Assembly (NCBI GenBank): GCA_947628135.1
Contig: CANQYT010000009.1
Span: 1-64,000, forward strand
Origin: an uncultured Clostridia bacterium
GTDB lineage: Bacteria; Bacillota; Clostridia; Christensenellales; CAG-314
DNA length: 64,000 nt
Reading direction: 5' to 3'
Both the position numbers and the translations under genes were made by a program. Numbering within the stretch: position 1 is the first letter of the stretch; the number at the start of each line of letters is the position of its first letter. The notes beneath the pieces were generated by a model, which saw only the letters and a list, made by a program, of their open reading frames with translations, ran no database searches and was not told the DNA's origin. Positions 39,064 to 49,379 of the stretch are shown here, piece by piece.

Positions 39064-40401
39064 ATGTCGAAAAAAATTTTGATACTTGTTGTCGTCATAG
39101 CGGCGGCGACGCTTGTTTTGGCAGGTTGCTCCTACATTCAGTCGGATAGCGGCGAGCAAACGGCGGTTTTGCAGTCGGCGCAGACAATGCAAACCGCGCC
39201 GTCAACGCCGTCAACGCCGTCAACGTCGTCAACGCAATCGGCGCAATCTGCTCCCGCACAATCTGCGGAAACGGCGCAACCGCCTGTTGAGGGTTCGTTT
39301 GCGCCTAACATAATGGCGGGCGCGGTGTACTCCGCACCTAAACAAACCAAGTCGGTAACCGTCGATTTCTACACGGCGGACGGCTCTGTTTGGTTGGGCG
39401 GCACGCGTACCGAAGCGGGCGCGTCCTTCAAGTCTCTTGCCCCCGCAACTCTGCCCGACGGCACGCTTGTCACTTCTTGGTCGCAAAGTATCGGCGGCGA
39501 AGTTTTCGAGGGAGACGCGGTGTACGATGACGCCGATTTCTACGTAAAGACGTGCAGTTTTGTCATCACGCTAAACTACGGTTTCGGCAAAAGCGACGTA
39601 CTCACCGTCCCCGACGGGCAAAGTTATTCCCTTTCCGAGCCGTCGCAAACGGGTTACCGTTTTGAGGGTTGGCAGGACGCCGACGGCAACGACGTGCAAA
39701 CGGGCGAGGACGTATTCCCTCACAGCAGCACATCTCTCACCGCGCGTTGGATCGCAAACGAATACGTGGTGTATCTTGACGCGGGCGAGGGCGTAGATTG
39801 CGCCGCAAGCGCCAACGTTGTCTACGGCGAAAAGGTCCGTTTGCCCAAACCCTCGCGCGAAGGTTACCTGTTCGGCGGGTGGTACGTCAACGGCGCAAAG
39901 GTCACGGACGGCAGCGGCAACGGCGACGTGTGGCGGCTGGACGGCGCTGCGCTTGCAACTGCGCGCTGGCTCAAATCTTCCGCGACGTTTTCCGACAGCG
40001 AAAGTTACGTCATCACCGACAGCGGTCGCGACGATCAGCACAAAGACAGGGTAGATTTGTCTGCATTGTTGGGCGCGCCCATTGCCGACTATATTGCGGC
40101 GGGCGCAACAAAGTTGCAGGTGTACTATTCGGTGGAGATCGCGGAGATAAACGACGGCTACCAATATCTGTTTCTCAGCAACGACTCCCGCGGCAAAACC
40201 TTCTCATCGGCTTTGCTGTTTACGGAGTGCATTCAGCACGGCGTACTGCACAAGGACTGCAACAGTTACCTGCACGAGGGCGTGGTGACCGTTCCACTTT
40301 GCAAAGTTGCGGATACGGTGTACCTGCTATACGGCGCAAGCGGTTGGCTGGACGACGATTGGAATCGCAATTCCGTCAAGGTCACGTTCACCGTGCTGTA
40401 A
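39064..40401 (+). CDS. Surface lipoprotein with InlB/Listeria-Bacteroides (Flg_new) repeats
   Basis: Lipobox LVLAGC; Thr/Ser/Pro linker; YSLSEPSQTGYRFEGWQDADGN, KVRLPKPSREGYLFGGWYVNGAKV. Confidence 0.88.
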   Translation: MSKKILILVVVIAAATLVLAGCSYIQSDSGEQTAVLQSAQTMQTAPSTPSTPSTSSTQSAQSAPAQSAETAQPPVEGSFAPNIMAGAVYSAPKQTKSVTVDFYTADGSVWLGGTRTEAGASFKSLAPATLPDGTLVTSWSQSIGGEVFEGDAVYDDADFYVKTCSFVITLNYGFGKSDVLTVPDGQSYSLSEPSQTGYRFEGWQDADGNDVQTGEDVFPHSSTSLTARWIANEYVVYLDAGEGVDCAASANVVYGEKVRLPKPSREGYLFGGWYVNGAKVTDGSGNGDVWRLDGAALATARWLKSSATFSDSESYVITDSGRDDQHKDRVDLSALLGAPIADYIAAGATKLQVYYSVEIAEINDGYQYLFLSNDSRGKTFSSALLFTECIQHGVLHKDCNSYLHEGVVTVPLCKVADTVYLLYGASGWLDDDWNRNSVKVTFTVL

Positions 40402-40916
40402 CGGGCTTCCCGCCCCTTTCCCGACTTGCGCTGCAACGCGCAACTGCGGCAACAATGCGCTCTTCGCAAAAAGCGAAGAGCGTTTTGCTTTGCTCGGATA
40501 GTAACAATTCGCTCTTTCCGCACTTACGCCCATTCGTGACCATTCCGAAAGTTGTGTTTTTGCCCCTGTGTTCTTCGTCACGGCAACAATCCGCTTTTTC
40601 CCATTTGAAGTTTTTCTTCTATATCTAACTACAACAATATTTTCCTTTGCTGTTTATCAAATAGCGCTTTCCTTCGTCCCGCTCAGTAAATTCCCAACGC
40701 CAAACAAATTCTATTGTTATTGTTTATTAACATAATATATTTACCTTTGTAAGCCGCGTATTTTTTTTCGCTTTTGTACTTTCGTTTATAAAATATATTT
40801 CTCCGCCGTTTACGCGTTTTTCCCCGCCACGCTCAAACTCAATTTTACTGCTCAGCCGCGTTGTAGTATCTTCCGCGCATACCGTGCCCGCCCTCAAACT
40901 ATTGACGAATCAAGGC

Positions 40917-41110
40917 TTGACAAATCCCTTTGCTCCGCGCTATAATGGTGCTACCACATTACTCTTAATATTATTTTGCTAACGCGCACACTATATCGTG
41001 GTAGAATAGTGTGTTTCATTCGCAGTGTGCGTTGGCATATTGAGAGTAGTGTGGTAACTATCGGAACACGCGTCTACAAGTGCCGTTTCGGTAGGGACGG
41101 CACTTTTTTT
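40917..41110 (+). ncRNA. Structured leader RNA family, member 1 (promoter plus transcript 40953-41110)
   Basis: TTGACA-N18-TATAAT; stem ACCACATTACTC...GAGTAGTGTGGT; inner hairpin CACACTAT/ATAGTGTG; terminator GTGCCGT/ACGGCAC + T7; CUAUCG (41058-41063) pairs with CGGUAG (41089-41094) in the terminator loop. Confidence 0.75.
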
Positions 41111-41206
41111 GTTCTTTCTCCCTTTTCGTTGACAAACGACGGAGGTGGGGATAGATAAAAAAATACTATTTGTATTGTTACAGATAGACAAATCAAGGAG
41201 GAACTT

Positions 41207-44200
41207 ATGAAAACAAAACGCATTTTGTTTATTGCAATTACGGTCATTCTGATCGTTACGCTTGCCATTGTTGCGTTTGTTGCCTGCGACGGAAATTCCG
41301 ACGGAGACGGTACAGGTGGTGGCAGCGGTCATCAGCACACTTTTTCCGATGGGTGGGATTGGGACGATACGTATCACTGGCATCCTGCCACCTGCGGACA
41401 TACGGCGGAAAGATCGGACGTAGAGAAACACGATTTCGATTCAGACGGTATGTGCAAATGCGGTTATCAAAGTAAAGGCGTTTACACTGTAACGTTTGTT
41501 GCCGACGGACAGACGGTAGAAATTGTTACATACAGTGCCGACGATACGAGTATTTCCGAGCCGTCCGTCCCGTACAAAGAATATTACGAGGGAGCGTGGG
41601 CTGATTACACCCTCGACAACGGAAATATAACGGTTGAAGCGGTTTACACGCCGATAGAGTATTCGATTATGTTTATCGGATATAACGACCAATATATAGA
41701 AATATTTTACAATATTGAAAATGTCGACGAGATAGTTGCTCCCCAAGTGCCCGAAAAGCCCCACTACACAGGTGTGTGGGATATGTGGGAATATTTTGAA
41801 CCGTTTATGTTTGACACCCAATATTTTTACGCGCAATACACAGCGACAGAATACATCATCACTTTTGAAGAGGGTGACTTTTCTCAACAGTACACCTACA
41901 CTGAGGAAACGGTTGACAGTGTTGTTCCCCCACAAGTACCCTACAAGCAGTACTATTGGGGCTCGTGGGGAAATTATCAATTTGAATACAACAACGAACA
42001 GGTCGTCAACGCCGTGTACACACCGATAGAGTACTCCGTTACATTTGTTGCGGACAACGACGACCCAAGGCATCCTTCCTCTACAACCGTCACCTACACG
42101 GTGGAGAACGCTGACAGTTTTGTCTCGCCCGAAGTTCCCGAAAAAAGATACTACACGGGAGAATGGGAAGATTACGAACTTAATTTTTCACAAGACCAAA
42201 CCGTATACGCCAACTACACACCCATTGAGTACACGGTTACTTTCGTCGCGGACGACTTTTCGCAACAGCGTACTTACACTGTTGACACTTGGTACGATCT
42301 TGTAGAGCCGGAAGTCCCCGCCAAGCCTCACTACACGGGCAAGTGGCAAAATTATTGGTTGCAATATGACAATGAACAAATTGTCAATGCCGAGTACACG
42401 CCGATAGAGTACACAATAACTTTTGTGTTTGAGGGTAGTGATACGAAAGTTACCTATACGGTAGAGACAATGCAAGATGTTTCCGCCCCTCAAAAACCGG
42501 AAAAAACAGGTTATCTCTGCCGTTGGGATGAATACGAATTGGAGTTTGACAACAATCAAAAAGTTAACGGCAGTTACGTTCCCAAAACCTACACGGTAAA
42601 TTTGGAATACGGCGAGGCAACGGGCGACCAACATACGTTTACTATCGACTTTGACGAAACTATTGTCGGGTTGCCCCAACCGCAAGTTTACGGAAAGGAA
42701 TTTTGGGGTTGGTTCTACAACGGAACTTTGATTGACGCCAATACCGCTTGGCAATGGGACGACGACAATGCAACCTTGACTGCACGCTTTCTCAATACGC
42801 AAGGCGTGGTTTACAATCTTATCTATGGACAGGACGGCAGTGACTTCTACGAAGTTTACGGATACAATCATCTGGACGGAATAGACGACGTTCGAATTTT
42901 GGATACGTACAAAGATATGCCGGTAACAAGTATAAGAAGCAGTGCTTTCTCCTCTTGCAGCGAATTGATATCCATAACAATTCCGAGCACCGTCACGAGT
43001 ATAGGCAACAGTGCTTTCGAAAGTTGCAGTCAGTTGACTACTGTGTATTGGAATGCGACAAATTGTACAAATGCGTGGTCAATATTCACAAATTGTTCCC
43101 TATTGTCTAATATAGTATTCGGCGAAAACGTTCAAACGATTCCCTCTGGTGCTTTCGCCAATTGCAGCAATTTGACAGAAATAACTATTCCGAGTACCGT
43201 TACAAGTATAGGTCAGAGTGCTTTCGCCAATTGTAGCAATTTACAAACAGTGACTTTTGACGGCGACAGCCAACTGCAAAACATAGGTAGCAGTACTTTT
43301 TACAATTGTAGCAGTTTGACGGAAATAATCATTGCCATTGCTGTCACAAGTATAGACTCGCGGGCTTTCAATGAATGCAGTCATTTGATAATATATTGTG
43401 AGGCGGCAGAACAGCCGTCCGGCTGGGATAGCAATTGGAATTCCTCCGATTGTCCCGTTGTGTGGAATTGCTTACATAACAACCTTGATACAGACGGATA
43501 CATTTATATCGTTGTGAAAGGCGTTAGGTATGCGCTCAAAGACGACACGGCGACCGTTGTGTCCTACAATTATTCGGGTGATGTTACGATTTCGTCACAA
43601 GTGGAGTACAACGGTAAACAATACCCTGTCACAAGTATAGGCGATTCCGCTTTTTCCGAGTGTAGCAGTTTGACGGAAATCACCATTCCGGGCAGTGTCA
43701 CAAGTATAGGCAATGGTGCTTTCTACGAGTGCGCCAATTTGCAAACTGTGACCTTTGACGGCGACAGCCAACTGCAAAGTATACGCGGCGGTGCTTTCCT
43801 CTATTGTAGTAGTTTGACGGAAATAACAATTCCGAGTACAGTCACGAGCATAGGCTATAATGCTTTCTACGGTTGCAGCAGTTTGAAAGAAATAACCATT
43901 CCTGCAAGCGTTACAACTATAAGCGATGGTGCTTTCCTCGATTGCAGTCAGTTGACTACCGTGTATTGGAATGCAACCAACTGCACGAAAGATGGATCTA
44001 ATTGGAATGGAGTATTTAGTTCTTCTCTGTCACAATTGGTAATCGGTGCAAACGTTCAAACGATCCCCGATTATCTTTTCTTGAATTGGAATGGTTTGCA
44101 AACGGTAACCTTTGACGGCGACAGCCAACTGCAAAACATAGGTGGGAATGCTTTCGCCCATTGCAGCAGTTTGACGGAAATAACCATTCCGAGCACCGTC

Positions 44201-44662
44201 ACAACCATCGGTGAGTATTCTTTTCGCGGTACTGGTTTGCAGACTGTTACTTTTAAGATTGACAGCCAATTGCAAAGTATAGGTGAGTGTGCTTTCCTCG
44301 ATTGCAGCAATTTAACGGAAATAATTATCCCGAGTACCGTTACTAGCATAGGCTATTATGCTTTCAACGGTTGCACCAACTTGCAAACGGTAACCTTTGA
44401 CGGTGACAGCCAACTGCAAAGCATAGGTGTGCAGGTTTTTTACAATTGCAGCAAATTGAAATCTATAACAATCCCGAGCACCGTAACATTTATAGGGGCT
44501 AATGCTTTCTTGGGTTGCAGCGGTTTGCAAACAGTAAGGTTTGAAAACCCCGACGGTTGGAAAGCCAACGATAACAGCCTTGTTCTCACCGATCCCGCGC
44601 AAAATGCAGTATACTTGACTGATGAGAATATGTATAGTCGTAGTTATTGGACTCGTTCCTAG
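41207..44662 (+). CDS. Large surface lipoprotein: His/Cys N-terminal motif, InlB-like repeats, BspA-type LRR_5 repeats
   Basis: Lipobox-like FVAC; HQHTFSDGWDWDDTYHWHPATCGH...CKCGY; VTFVADxxxxxxTYTVxxxxxxxxPEVPxKxxYTGxW repeats; LTEITIPSTVTSIGxxAFxxCSxLQTVTFDGDSQLQxIG repeats. Confidence 0.93.
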   Translation: MKTKRILFIAITVILIVTLAIVAFVACDGNSDGDGTGGGSGHQHTFSDGWDWDDTYHWHPATCGHTAERSDVEKHDFDSDGMCKCGYQSKGVYTVTFVADGQTVEIVTYSADDTSISEPSVPYKEYYEGAWADYTLDNGNITVEAVYTPIEYSIMFIGYNDQYIEIFYNIENVDEIVAPQVPEKPHYTGVWDMWEYFEPFMFDTQYFYAQYTATEYIITFEEGDFSQQYTYTEETVDSVVPPQVPYKQYYWGSWGNYQFEYNNEQVVNAVYTPIEYSVTFVADNDDPRHPSSTTVTYTVENADSFVSPEVPEKRYYTGEWEDYELNFSQDQTVYANYTPIEYTVTFVADDFSQQRTYTVDTWYDLVEPEVPAKPHYTGKWQNYWLQYDNEQIVNAEYTPIEYTITFVFEGSDTKVTYTVETMQDVSAPQKPEKTGYLCRWDEYELEFDNNQKVNGSYVPKTYTVNLEYGEATGDQHTFTIDFDETIVGLPQPQVYGKEFWGWFYNGTLIDANTAWQWDDDNATLTARFLNTQGVVYNLIYGQDGSDFYEVYGYNHLDGIDDVRILDTYKDMPVTSIRSSAFSSCSELISITIPSTVTSIGNSAFESCSQLTTVYWNATNCTNAWSIFTNCSLLSNIVFGENVQTIPSGAFANCSNLTEITIPSTVTSIGQSAFANCSNLQTVTFDGDSQLQNIGSSTFYNCSSLTEIIIAIAVTSIDSRAFNECSHLIIYCEAAEQPSGWDSNWNSSDCPVVWNCLHNNLDTDGYIYIVVKGVRYALKDDTATVVSYNYSGDVTISSQVEYNGKQYPVTSIGDSAFSECSSLTEITIPGSVTSIGNGAFYECANLQTVTFDGDSQLQSIRGGAFLYCSSLTEITIPSTVTSIGYNAFYGCSSLKEITIPASVTTISDGAFLDCSQLTTVYWNATNCTKDGSNWNGVFSSSLSQLVIGANVQTIPDYLFLNWNGLQTVTFDGDSQLQNIGGNAFAHCSSLTEITIPSTVTTIGEYSFRGTGLQTVTFKIDSQLQSIGECAFLDCSNLTEIIIPSTVTSIGYYAFNGCTNLQTVTFDGDSQLQSIGVQVFYNCSKLKSITIPSTVTFIGANAFLGCSGLQTVRFENPDGWKANDNSLVLTDPAQNAVYLTDENMYSRSYWTRS

Positions 44663-44753
44663 TCCGTCCGCAGCGCAACTGCGGACGTGACCGATCGCCC
44701 GTATTTCGTGCGAGTTTACGCGCGTCTATCGTGAGCCGAACTAAAATTTTTCA

Positions 44754-44786
44754 AGAGCAAGCGGTGCAATCGCTTGCTCTTTTTTT
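44754..44786 (+). terminator. Terminator after the LRR lipoprotein gene
   Basis: AGAGCAAGCG-GTGCAAT-CGCTTGCTCT then TTTTTT. Confidence 0.85.
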
Positions 44787-44808
44787 GCCGCCGTGGTACA
44801 ATTGTGTC

Positions 44809-45083
44809 ATACAAAAAGACGTTTGAGGCGCAAGGCTCAATCGAACTGCCTTTCCAGAGAGCGAACTGCGGTGGAAATTTCGCAAGGCAAGCGGTTGCGG
44901 TGTAGTGCGCCGAGTTGACGGAGCGAAACGGCGCTCGCGTTTGCGTGCGAAAGTAGCCCCGTTCGGTTTGCCTCGTTTTCGGCTGCAATGAGGACTTGCC
45001 CTGTCGCGGCGGGTCGAATCAAGGTGGTACAGCGTTTGCAACACGCCCTTGGTAAAGGTTTTCCTTTGCCGAGGGCATTTTTT
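44809..45083 (+). promoter_or_regulatory. T-box leader of valS
   Basis: CCAGAGAGCGAACTGCGGTGG stem I motif; T-box AAGGTGGTACAGCG (45021-45034, UGGU pairs with ACCA end); terminator GCCCTTGGTAAAGGTTTTCCTTTGCCGAGGGC + T run; TACAAT -10 at 44797. Confidence 0.88.
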
Positions 45084-45208
45084 GACGGCGAATACGCTGT
45101 GCAAAACGTCTCCGCCCCTTTGCGGTTCTCCCTCACCCCCCCCAATACAGACATTACAAACAGTCCGCTTTGTCCCTTTGACGGGCAATGCGGGCGAAAG
45201 GAAAATAT

Positions 45209-47821
45209 ATGTTGGAAAAAACTTACGATCCCTCGTCATTCGAACACAAACTCTACGAATTTTGGATGGAGCGCGGCTACTTCACCCCCAAGGCGGAGGT
45301 GGGCAAGCCCTACTTTTCCATTGTGTCGCCGCCGCCCAACATCACGGGGCAGTTGCACATCGGGCACGGCTTGGACAACGCCATTATGGATACGATAGTG
45401 CGTTTCAAGCGTATGCAAGGGTTCAACACCCTTTGGCTGCCCGGTACGGACCACGCCAGCATTGCCACCGAAGTCAAGATTGTCGAACAACTCAAAAAGG
45501 AAGGTATCGACAAGCACGACCTCGGGCGCGAAGGTTTTCTTCAACGCGCTTGGCAGTGGAAAGAGAAGTACGGCGGGCGTATCGTCGAGCAACTCAAAAA
45601 ACTTGCCAGCAGTTGCGATTGGAGTCGTCTCGCCTTTACAATGGACGACAAATGCAGCGAAGCGGTGCGCAAGCAGTTTGTTTCGATGTACAAAAAGGGA
45701 CTTATCTACCGCGGCAACCGTATCATCAATTGGTGTCCCGTGTGCCGCACTGCGCTGTCCGACGCGGAAGTGGAGTATGCCGAGCAGGACGGCTGTTTTT
45801 GGCACTACGGTTACACAACGCCCGACGGCAAAACAACCGTCACCTTTGCCACCACCCGCCCCGAAACGATGTTGGGCGACACGGCAGTTGCTGTCAACCC
45901 CAACGATTCGCGCTACACGCACCTCGTGGGCAAGACGGTCATCGTCCCCTTTGTCAACCGCGAAATTCCCGTAATAGCCGACGAATACGTGGATATGGAA
46001 TTTGGTACGGGCGTCGTCAAGATAACCCCCGCCCACGACCCCAACGACTTCGAAGTGGGCGTGCGGCACAATTTGCCCGTCATTCGCGTGATGAACGACG
46101 ACGGCACAATGAACGAAAACGCAGGCGAATTTGCCGGTCTGGACCGTTACGAGGCGCGCAAACGCATTGTCGCCCGCCTCAAAGAAATGGGCATTTTGCA
46201 AAAGGTCGAACCGCACAAGCACAACGTAGGCAGTTGCTACCGCTGTCACACAACGGTCGAGCCGATAGTGTCCCGTCAGTGGTTTGTAAAGATGCAGCCC
46301 CTTGCCGAGCCTGCGATACAAGCCGTCCGCAACGGTGAAATCACCTTCCACCCCGAACGTTTTGCCAAAACCTACTTCAATTGGATGGAAAACATCAAAG
46401 ATTGGTGTATTTCCCGTCAGTTGTGGTGGGGACACCGCATACCCGTGTGGTACTGCGACGATTGCTGCGCGGAGATCTGCGAGGAACACGACCCCGACGT
46501 TTGCCCCAAGTGCGGCGGCTCGCACCTTCATCAGGACGAGGACGTGCTGGACACGTGGTTCAGTAGCGCGCTGTGGCCCTTCTCCACGTTGGGCTACTAC
46601 CGCGACAGCGACGATTTCAAGGCGTTTTTCCCCACGTCGGTGCTGTCCTGCGGCTACGACATAATTTTCTTCTGGGTAGCGCGAATGATATTCAGTTCGC
46701 TGTACGCCACGGGACAAGTGCCTTTCCGTCACGTGCTTATGCACGGCATCGTGCGCGACGAGCAAGGTCGCAAGATGAGCAAATCTCTCGGCAACGGCGT
46801 AGACCCCGTGGAGTTTATCGACAAGTACGGCGCGGACACCCTGCGCTTCGCCCTCATCAACGGCGTTGCCAACGGGTCGGACATTCGTTTTGCCCCGGAC
46901 AAAATAGACGGTACGCGCAACTTTATGAACAAGGTGTGGAACTGCGGACGTTTCGTGTTGATGAACGCCGAGGGAAAGCAACTCGTTCCCCTTTCCGAGT
47001 GCAAACTGAGCCTTGCCGACAAGTGGATACTTACCAAACTTAACTCTGTGATAGGCGAAGTTACCGAACTTTTGGAAAAGTACGAGTTGGGTATGGCGGC
47101 GCAAACTCTCAGCGACTTTGTGTGGAGCGAGTTTTGCGATTGGTACATCGAGTTTACCAAGCCCGTGCTGTACGGCACGGACGAAATCGCCCGCCGCGAC
47201 GCGTTGAGCGTGCTGTGTTACGTGTTGGACAACATTTTGAAACTGCTTCACCCCTTTGCCCCCTGCTTGACGGAAGAAATTTATCAGGCAATGCCCTCCC
47301 ACGGCGAAAGCATAATGGTGGAACGCTTCCCCGAACAGCACGACGAACTGCGCTTTGACGACGACGCAAGCCTCGTTGAGGAACTGAAAGAACTCGTAAC
47401 CAAAGTGCGCAACGTGCGAAGCACCTACAACGTCGCCCCGAGCAAACGCATACGCTTGTACGTTGTGCCCTATGATGAGCGCATACGCAGCTGCGGCGTG
47501 TATCTCGCCAAGTTGTGCAATCTGGAAGAAACGGTGTTTGCCCCCGCGCCCTCCGACGAAAAGACGGTAAAAGCGGTGGGAGTCGCCGCCGCCTGCGAAG
47601 TGCCCTTGGGCGATCTGGTGGATTTCGCAAAGGAAGCGGAGCGCGTCGCAAAAGAGTTGGAGAACGTCGAAAGCGAGATTGCCCGCGCCGAGGCGAAACT
47701 TTCCAATCAAGGATTCCTTTCCAAAGCGCCCGCGCAACTCGTGGACAACGAGCGCGCCAAACTCGCCAAATTCCGCGAACTGCAAGCGCAATTGCAAGCC
47801 CGTTTGGACGAACTCAAATAA
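45209..47821 (+). CDS. valS: Valyl-tRNA synthetase
   Basis: PPPNITGQLHIGHGLDNAIMD (HIGH), GRKMSKSLGNGVDP (KMSKS), C-terminal coiled coil. Confidence 0.97.
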   Translation: MLEKTYDPSSFEHKLYEFWMERGYFTPKAEVGKPYFSIVSPPPNITGQLHIGHGLDNAIMDTIVRFKRMQGFNTLWLPGTDHASIATEVKIVEQLKKEGIDKHDLGREGFLQRAWQWKEKYGGRIVEQLKKLASSCDWSRLAFTMDDKCSEAVRKQFVSMYKKGLIYRGNRIINWCPVCRTALSDAEVEYAEQDGCFWHYGYTTPDGKTTVTFATTRPETMLGDTAVAVNPNDSRYTHLVGKTVIVPFVNREIPVIADEYVDMEFGTGVVKITPAHDPNDFEVGVRHNLPVIRVMNDDGTMNENAGEFAGLDRYEARKRIVARLKEMGILQKVEPHKHNVGSCYRCHTTVEPIVSRQWFVKMQPLAEPAIQAVRNGEITFHPERFAKTYFNWMENIKDWCISRQLWWGHRIPVWYCDDCCAEICEEHDPDVCPKCGGSHLHQDEDVLDTWFSSALWPFSTLGYYRDSDDFKAFFPTSVLSCGYDIIFFWVARMIFSSLYATGQVPFRHVLMHGIVRDEQGRKMSKSLGNGVDPVEFIDKYGADTLRFALINGVANGSDIRFAPDKIDGTRNFMNKVWNCGRFVLMNAEGKQLVPLSECKLSLADKWILTKLNSVIGEVTELLEKYELGMAAQTLSDFVWSEFCDWYIEFTKPVLYGTDEIARRDALSVLCYVLDNILKLLHPFAPCLTEEIYQAMPSHGESIMVERFPEQHDELRFDDDASLVEELKELVTKVRNVRSTYNVAPSKRIRLYVVPYDERIRSCGVYLAKLCNLEETVFAPAPSDEKTVKAVGVAAACEVPLGDLVDFAKEAERVAKELENVESEIARAEAKLSNQGFLSKAPAQLVDNERAKLAKFRELQAQLQARLDELK

Positions 47822-47852
47822 CAACGCGATTACAATATTGCAACAAAGCGCC

Positions 47853-47892
47853 AAGGCTCTCCCTTTGATTACAAAGTCAGAGCCTTTTTTTG
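47853..47892 (+). terminator. valS terminator
   Basis: AAGGCTCTCCCTTTGATTACAAAGTCAGAGCCTT then T run. Confidence 0.8.
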
Positions 47893-47984
47893 TTTTGCGC
47901 TTGCTCGGAATTTAGTGTCGCCTAGTGTATTCCTCGCAAAAAGACTGCATTTCAAGCGCCGCAACAGAGCAAAGCGCACTCGTG

Positions 47985-48260
47985 CAATTGCACACACAAC
48001 GTGGCGCTTGCTGCAAATTATTTTGCGTTGGAACACCCTCGCTTTCGGTGTTACAATGTCCACGACAGCCCCCTATCCGAGATATGAAGTTTGCAACCGT
48101 TGAAAAACTTTATTTCGGGCAATACACGGTCAATATTAAATAGGTATCATTTACAAAACAGACTTTCTCGTCCGTAGTCGGTACGTTTTTTATATAATAA
48201 GTAACAGTATCCTATGTGTTACCGCGTTGCCGCAGTCGAAGTAGGGCGCACGCATATTTG
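47985..48260. repeat. Dispersed mosaic repeat, copy 3 (degenerate)
   Basis: ATTATTTTGCGTTGGAACACCCTCGCTTTCGGTGTTACAATGTCC and AGTAACAGTATCCTATGTGTTACCGCGTTGCCGCAGTCGAAG blocks. Confidence 0.8.
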
Positions 48261-48619
48261 AGTTTACAAAATTGTGTCGGAGAGGAGTGTCTGAATTTCG
48301 GAACGGGTTGGTGATTGCGTAACTGAATTGATTGCAGATTTTTTAACGCAAAATGTGTCTGCACGGTAATTTATCGTCGCAAATCGGTATATTTTTGCAA
48401 AAGCGCGTGCATAATTTCCGACAAAAGCGCGCAGTTACATATACGGGCACGTTCGGCGGCTGATTCATCGCCCCGTCGCAAAGTTTTTGCCCCAAAAGCG
48501 GAAATTTGCCCTCGGCGGTGTAACCGATTTATCCGTTTTGTACATAGAATGACAGTGGAGCAGGTTGATATTCTGCCGCACGTCAGAGGAAGCGCGCGTA
48601 CACACAAGGAGCGCGAACA

Positions 48620-48964
48620 TTGATAAAACGAGGAGAAATCTACTACGCCGACCTCAACCCCGTTGTGGGAAGCGAACAAGGCGGCGTTCGTCCGATAGTT
48701 GTGTTGCAAAACGACGTAGGCAACAAGTACAGTCCGACTGTTATCGCGGCGGCTACTACGTCGCGCCTCACCAAAGCCAAACTTCCCACTCACATCGAAT
48801 TGAGCAGCAGTTCTACGCCAATGCCCAAGGATTCGGTTGTGCTGTTGGAACAGATACGCACGATAGACAAAAGCAGAATAAAGGAAAAAATCGGCGAGCT
48901 TCCTCCCGACGTTATGCGGCGAATAAATGACGCGCTGCTTCTGAGCCTCGGCTTTTTCGGCTGA
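48620..48964 (+). CDS. mazF: MazF/PemK-like endoribonuclease toxin, no antitoxin ORF adjacent
   Basis: [47 protein letters not shown]...[16 protein letters not shown] start; terminator hairpin AGCCTCGGCT...GGCTGAGGCT overlaps the stop. Confidence 0.92.
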   Translation: MIKRGEIYYADLNPVVGSEQGGVRPIVVLQNDVGNKYSPTVIAAATTSRLTKAKLPTHIELSSSSTPMPKDSVVLLEQIRTIDKSRIKEKIGELPPDVMRRINDALLLSLGFFG

Positions 48965-49049
48965 GGCTTTTTTTCGCAATTAAAACGGCGATGCAAACGC
49001 AGTCTGTTTTTTTGCCTTTCGCCACAACGAAAATCGCGGTTTTGTAGAC

Positions 49050-49069
49050 TACTATTTCTAACATAGTAT
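49050..49069. promoter_or_regulatory. Palindrome TACTAT-N7-ATAGTA
   Basis: Third copy of the core at 25217/35685; flanks also resemble each other. Confidence 0.55.
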
Positions 49070-49379
49070 CTTGAAATCGCTCCAAAATCGTCAAAATCGG
49101 CTTATTTCGGCGCTTTTGAAAAGCAAATCGCTCGTATTTACTTCTCCGCGGCTGTCCGAACGCGTCCCGCGGCGTTTTCCGTTTCGAGCGTTCCGCAGGG
49201 AAAAAGCGTTGCGTTTTGTGCCGTTACCTTTACAAAACACTTTCATTGCCCCATTTTGTTGACAGTCGCTTTCAAAGATATTATAATTAAATACAATTAC
49301 AAAACGCAGCGTTCGGTTTTGCTTTTCGGCGCGGTTTACCGTTCCGAGGGGGCGAATCGGCGGCACTCAGGAGAAACAA

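Noticed and set aside
40953-41110. 6S RNA or T-box identity for the leader family
   Set aside because: No T-box AGGGUGGNACCGCG motif; three gene-linked copies with terminator pseudoknot argue against 6S. Left open for cmscan.
45236-47854. 872-aa minus-strand ORF opposite valS
   Set aside because: Same codon-bias artefact; valS on the + strand is unambiguous.
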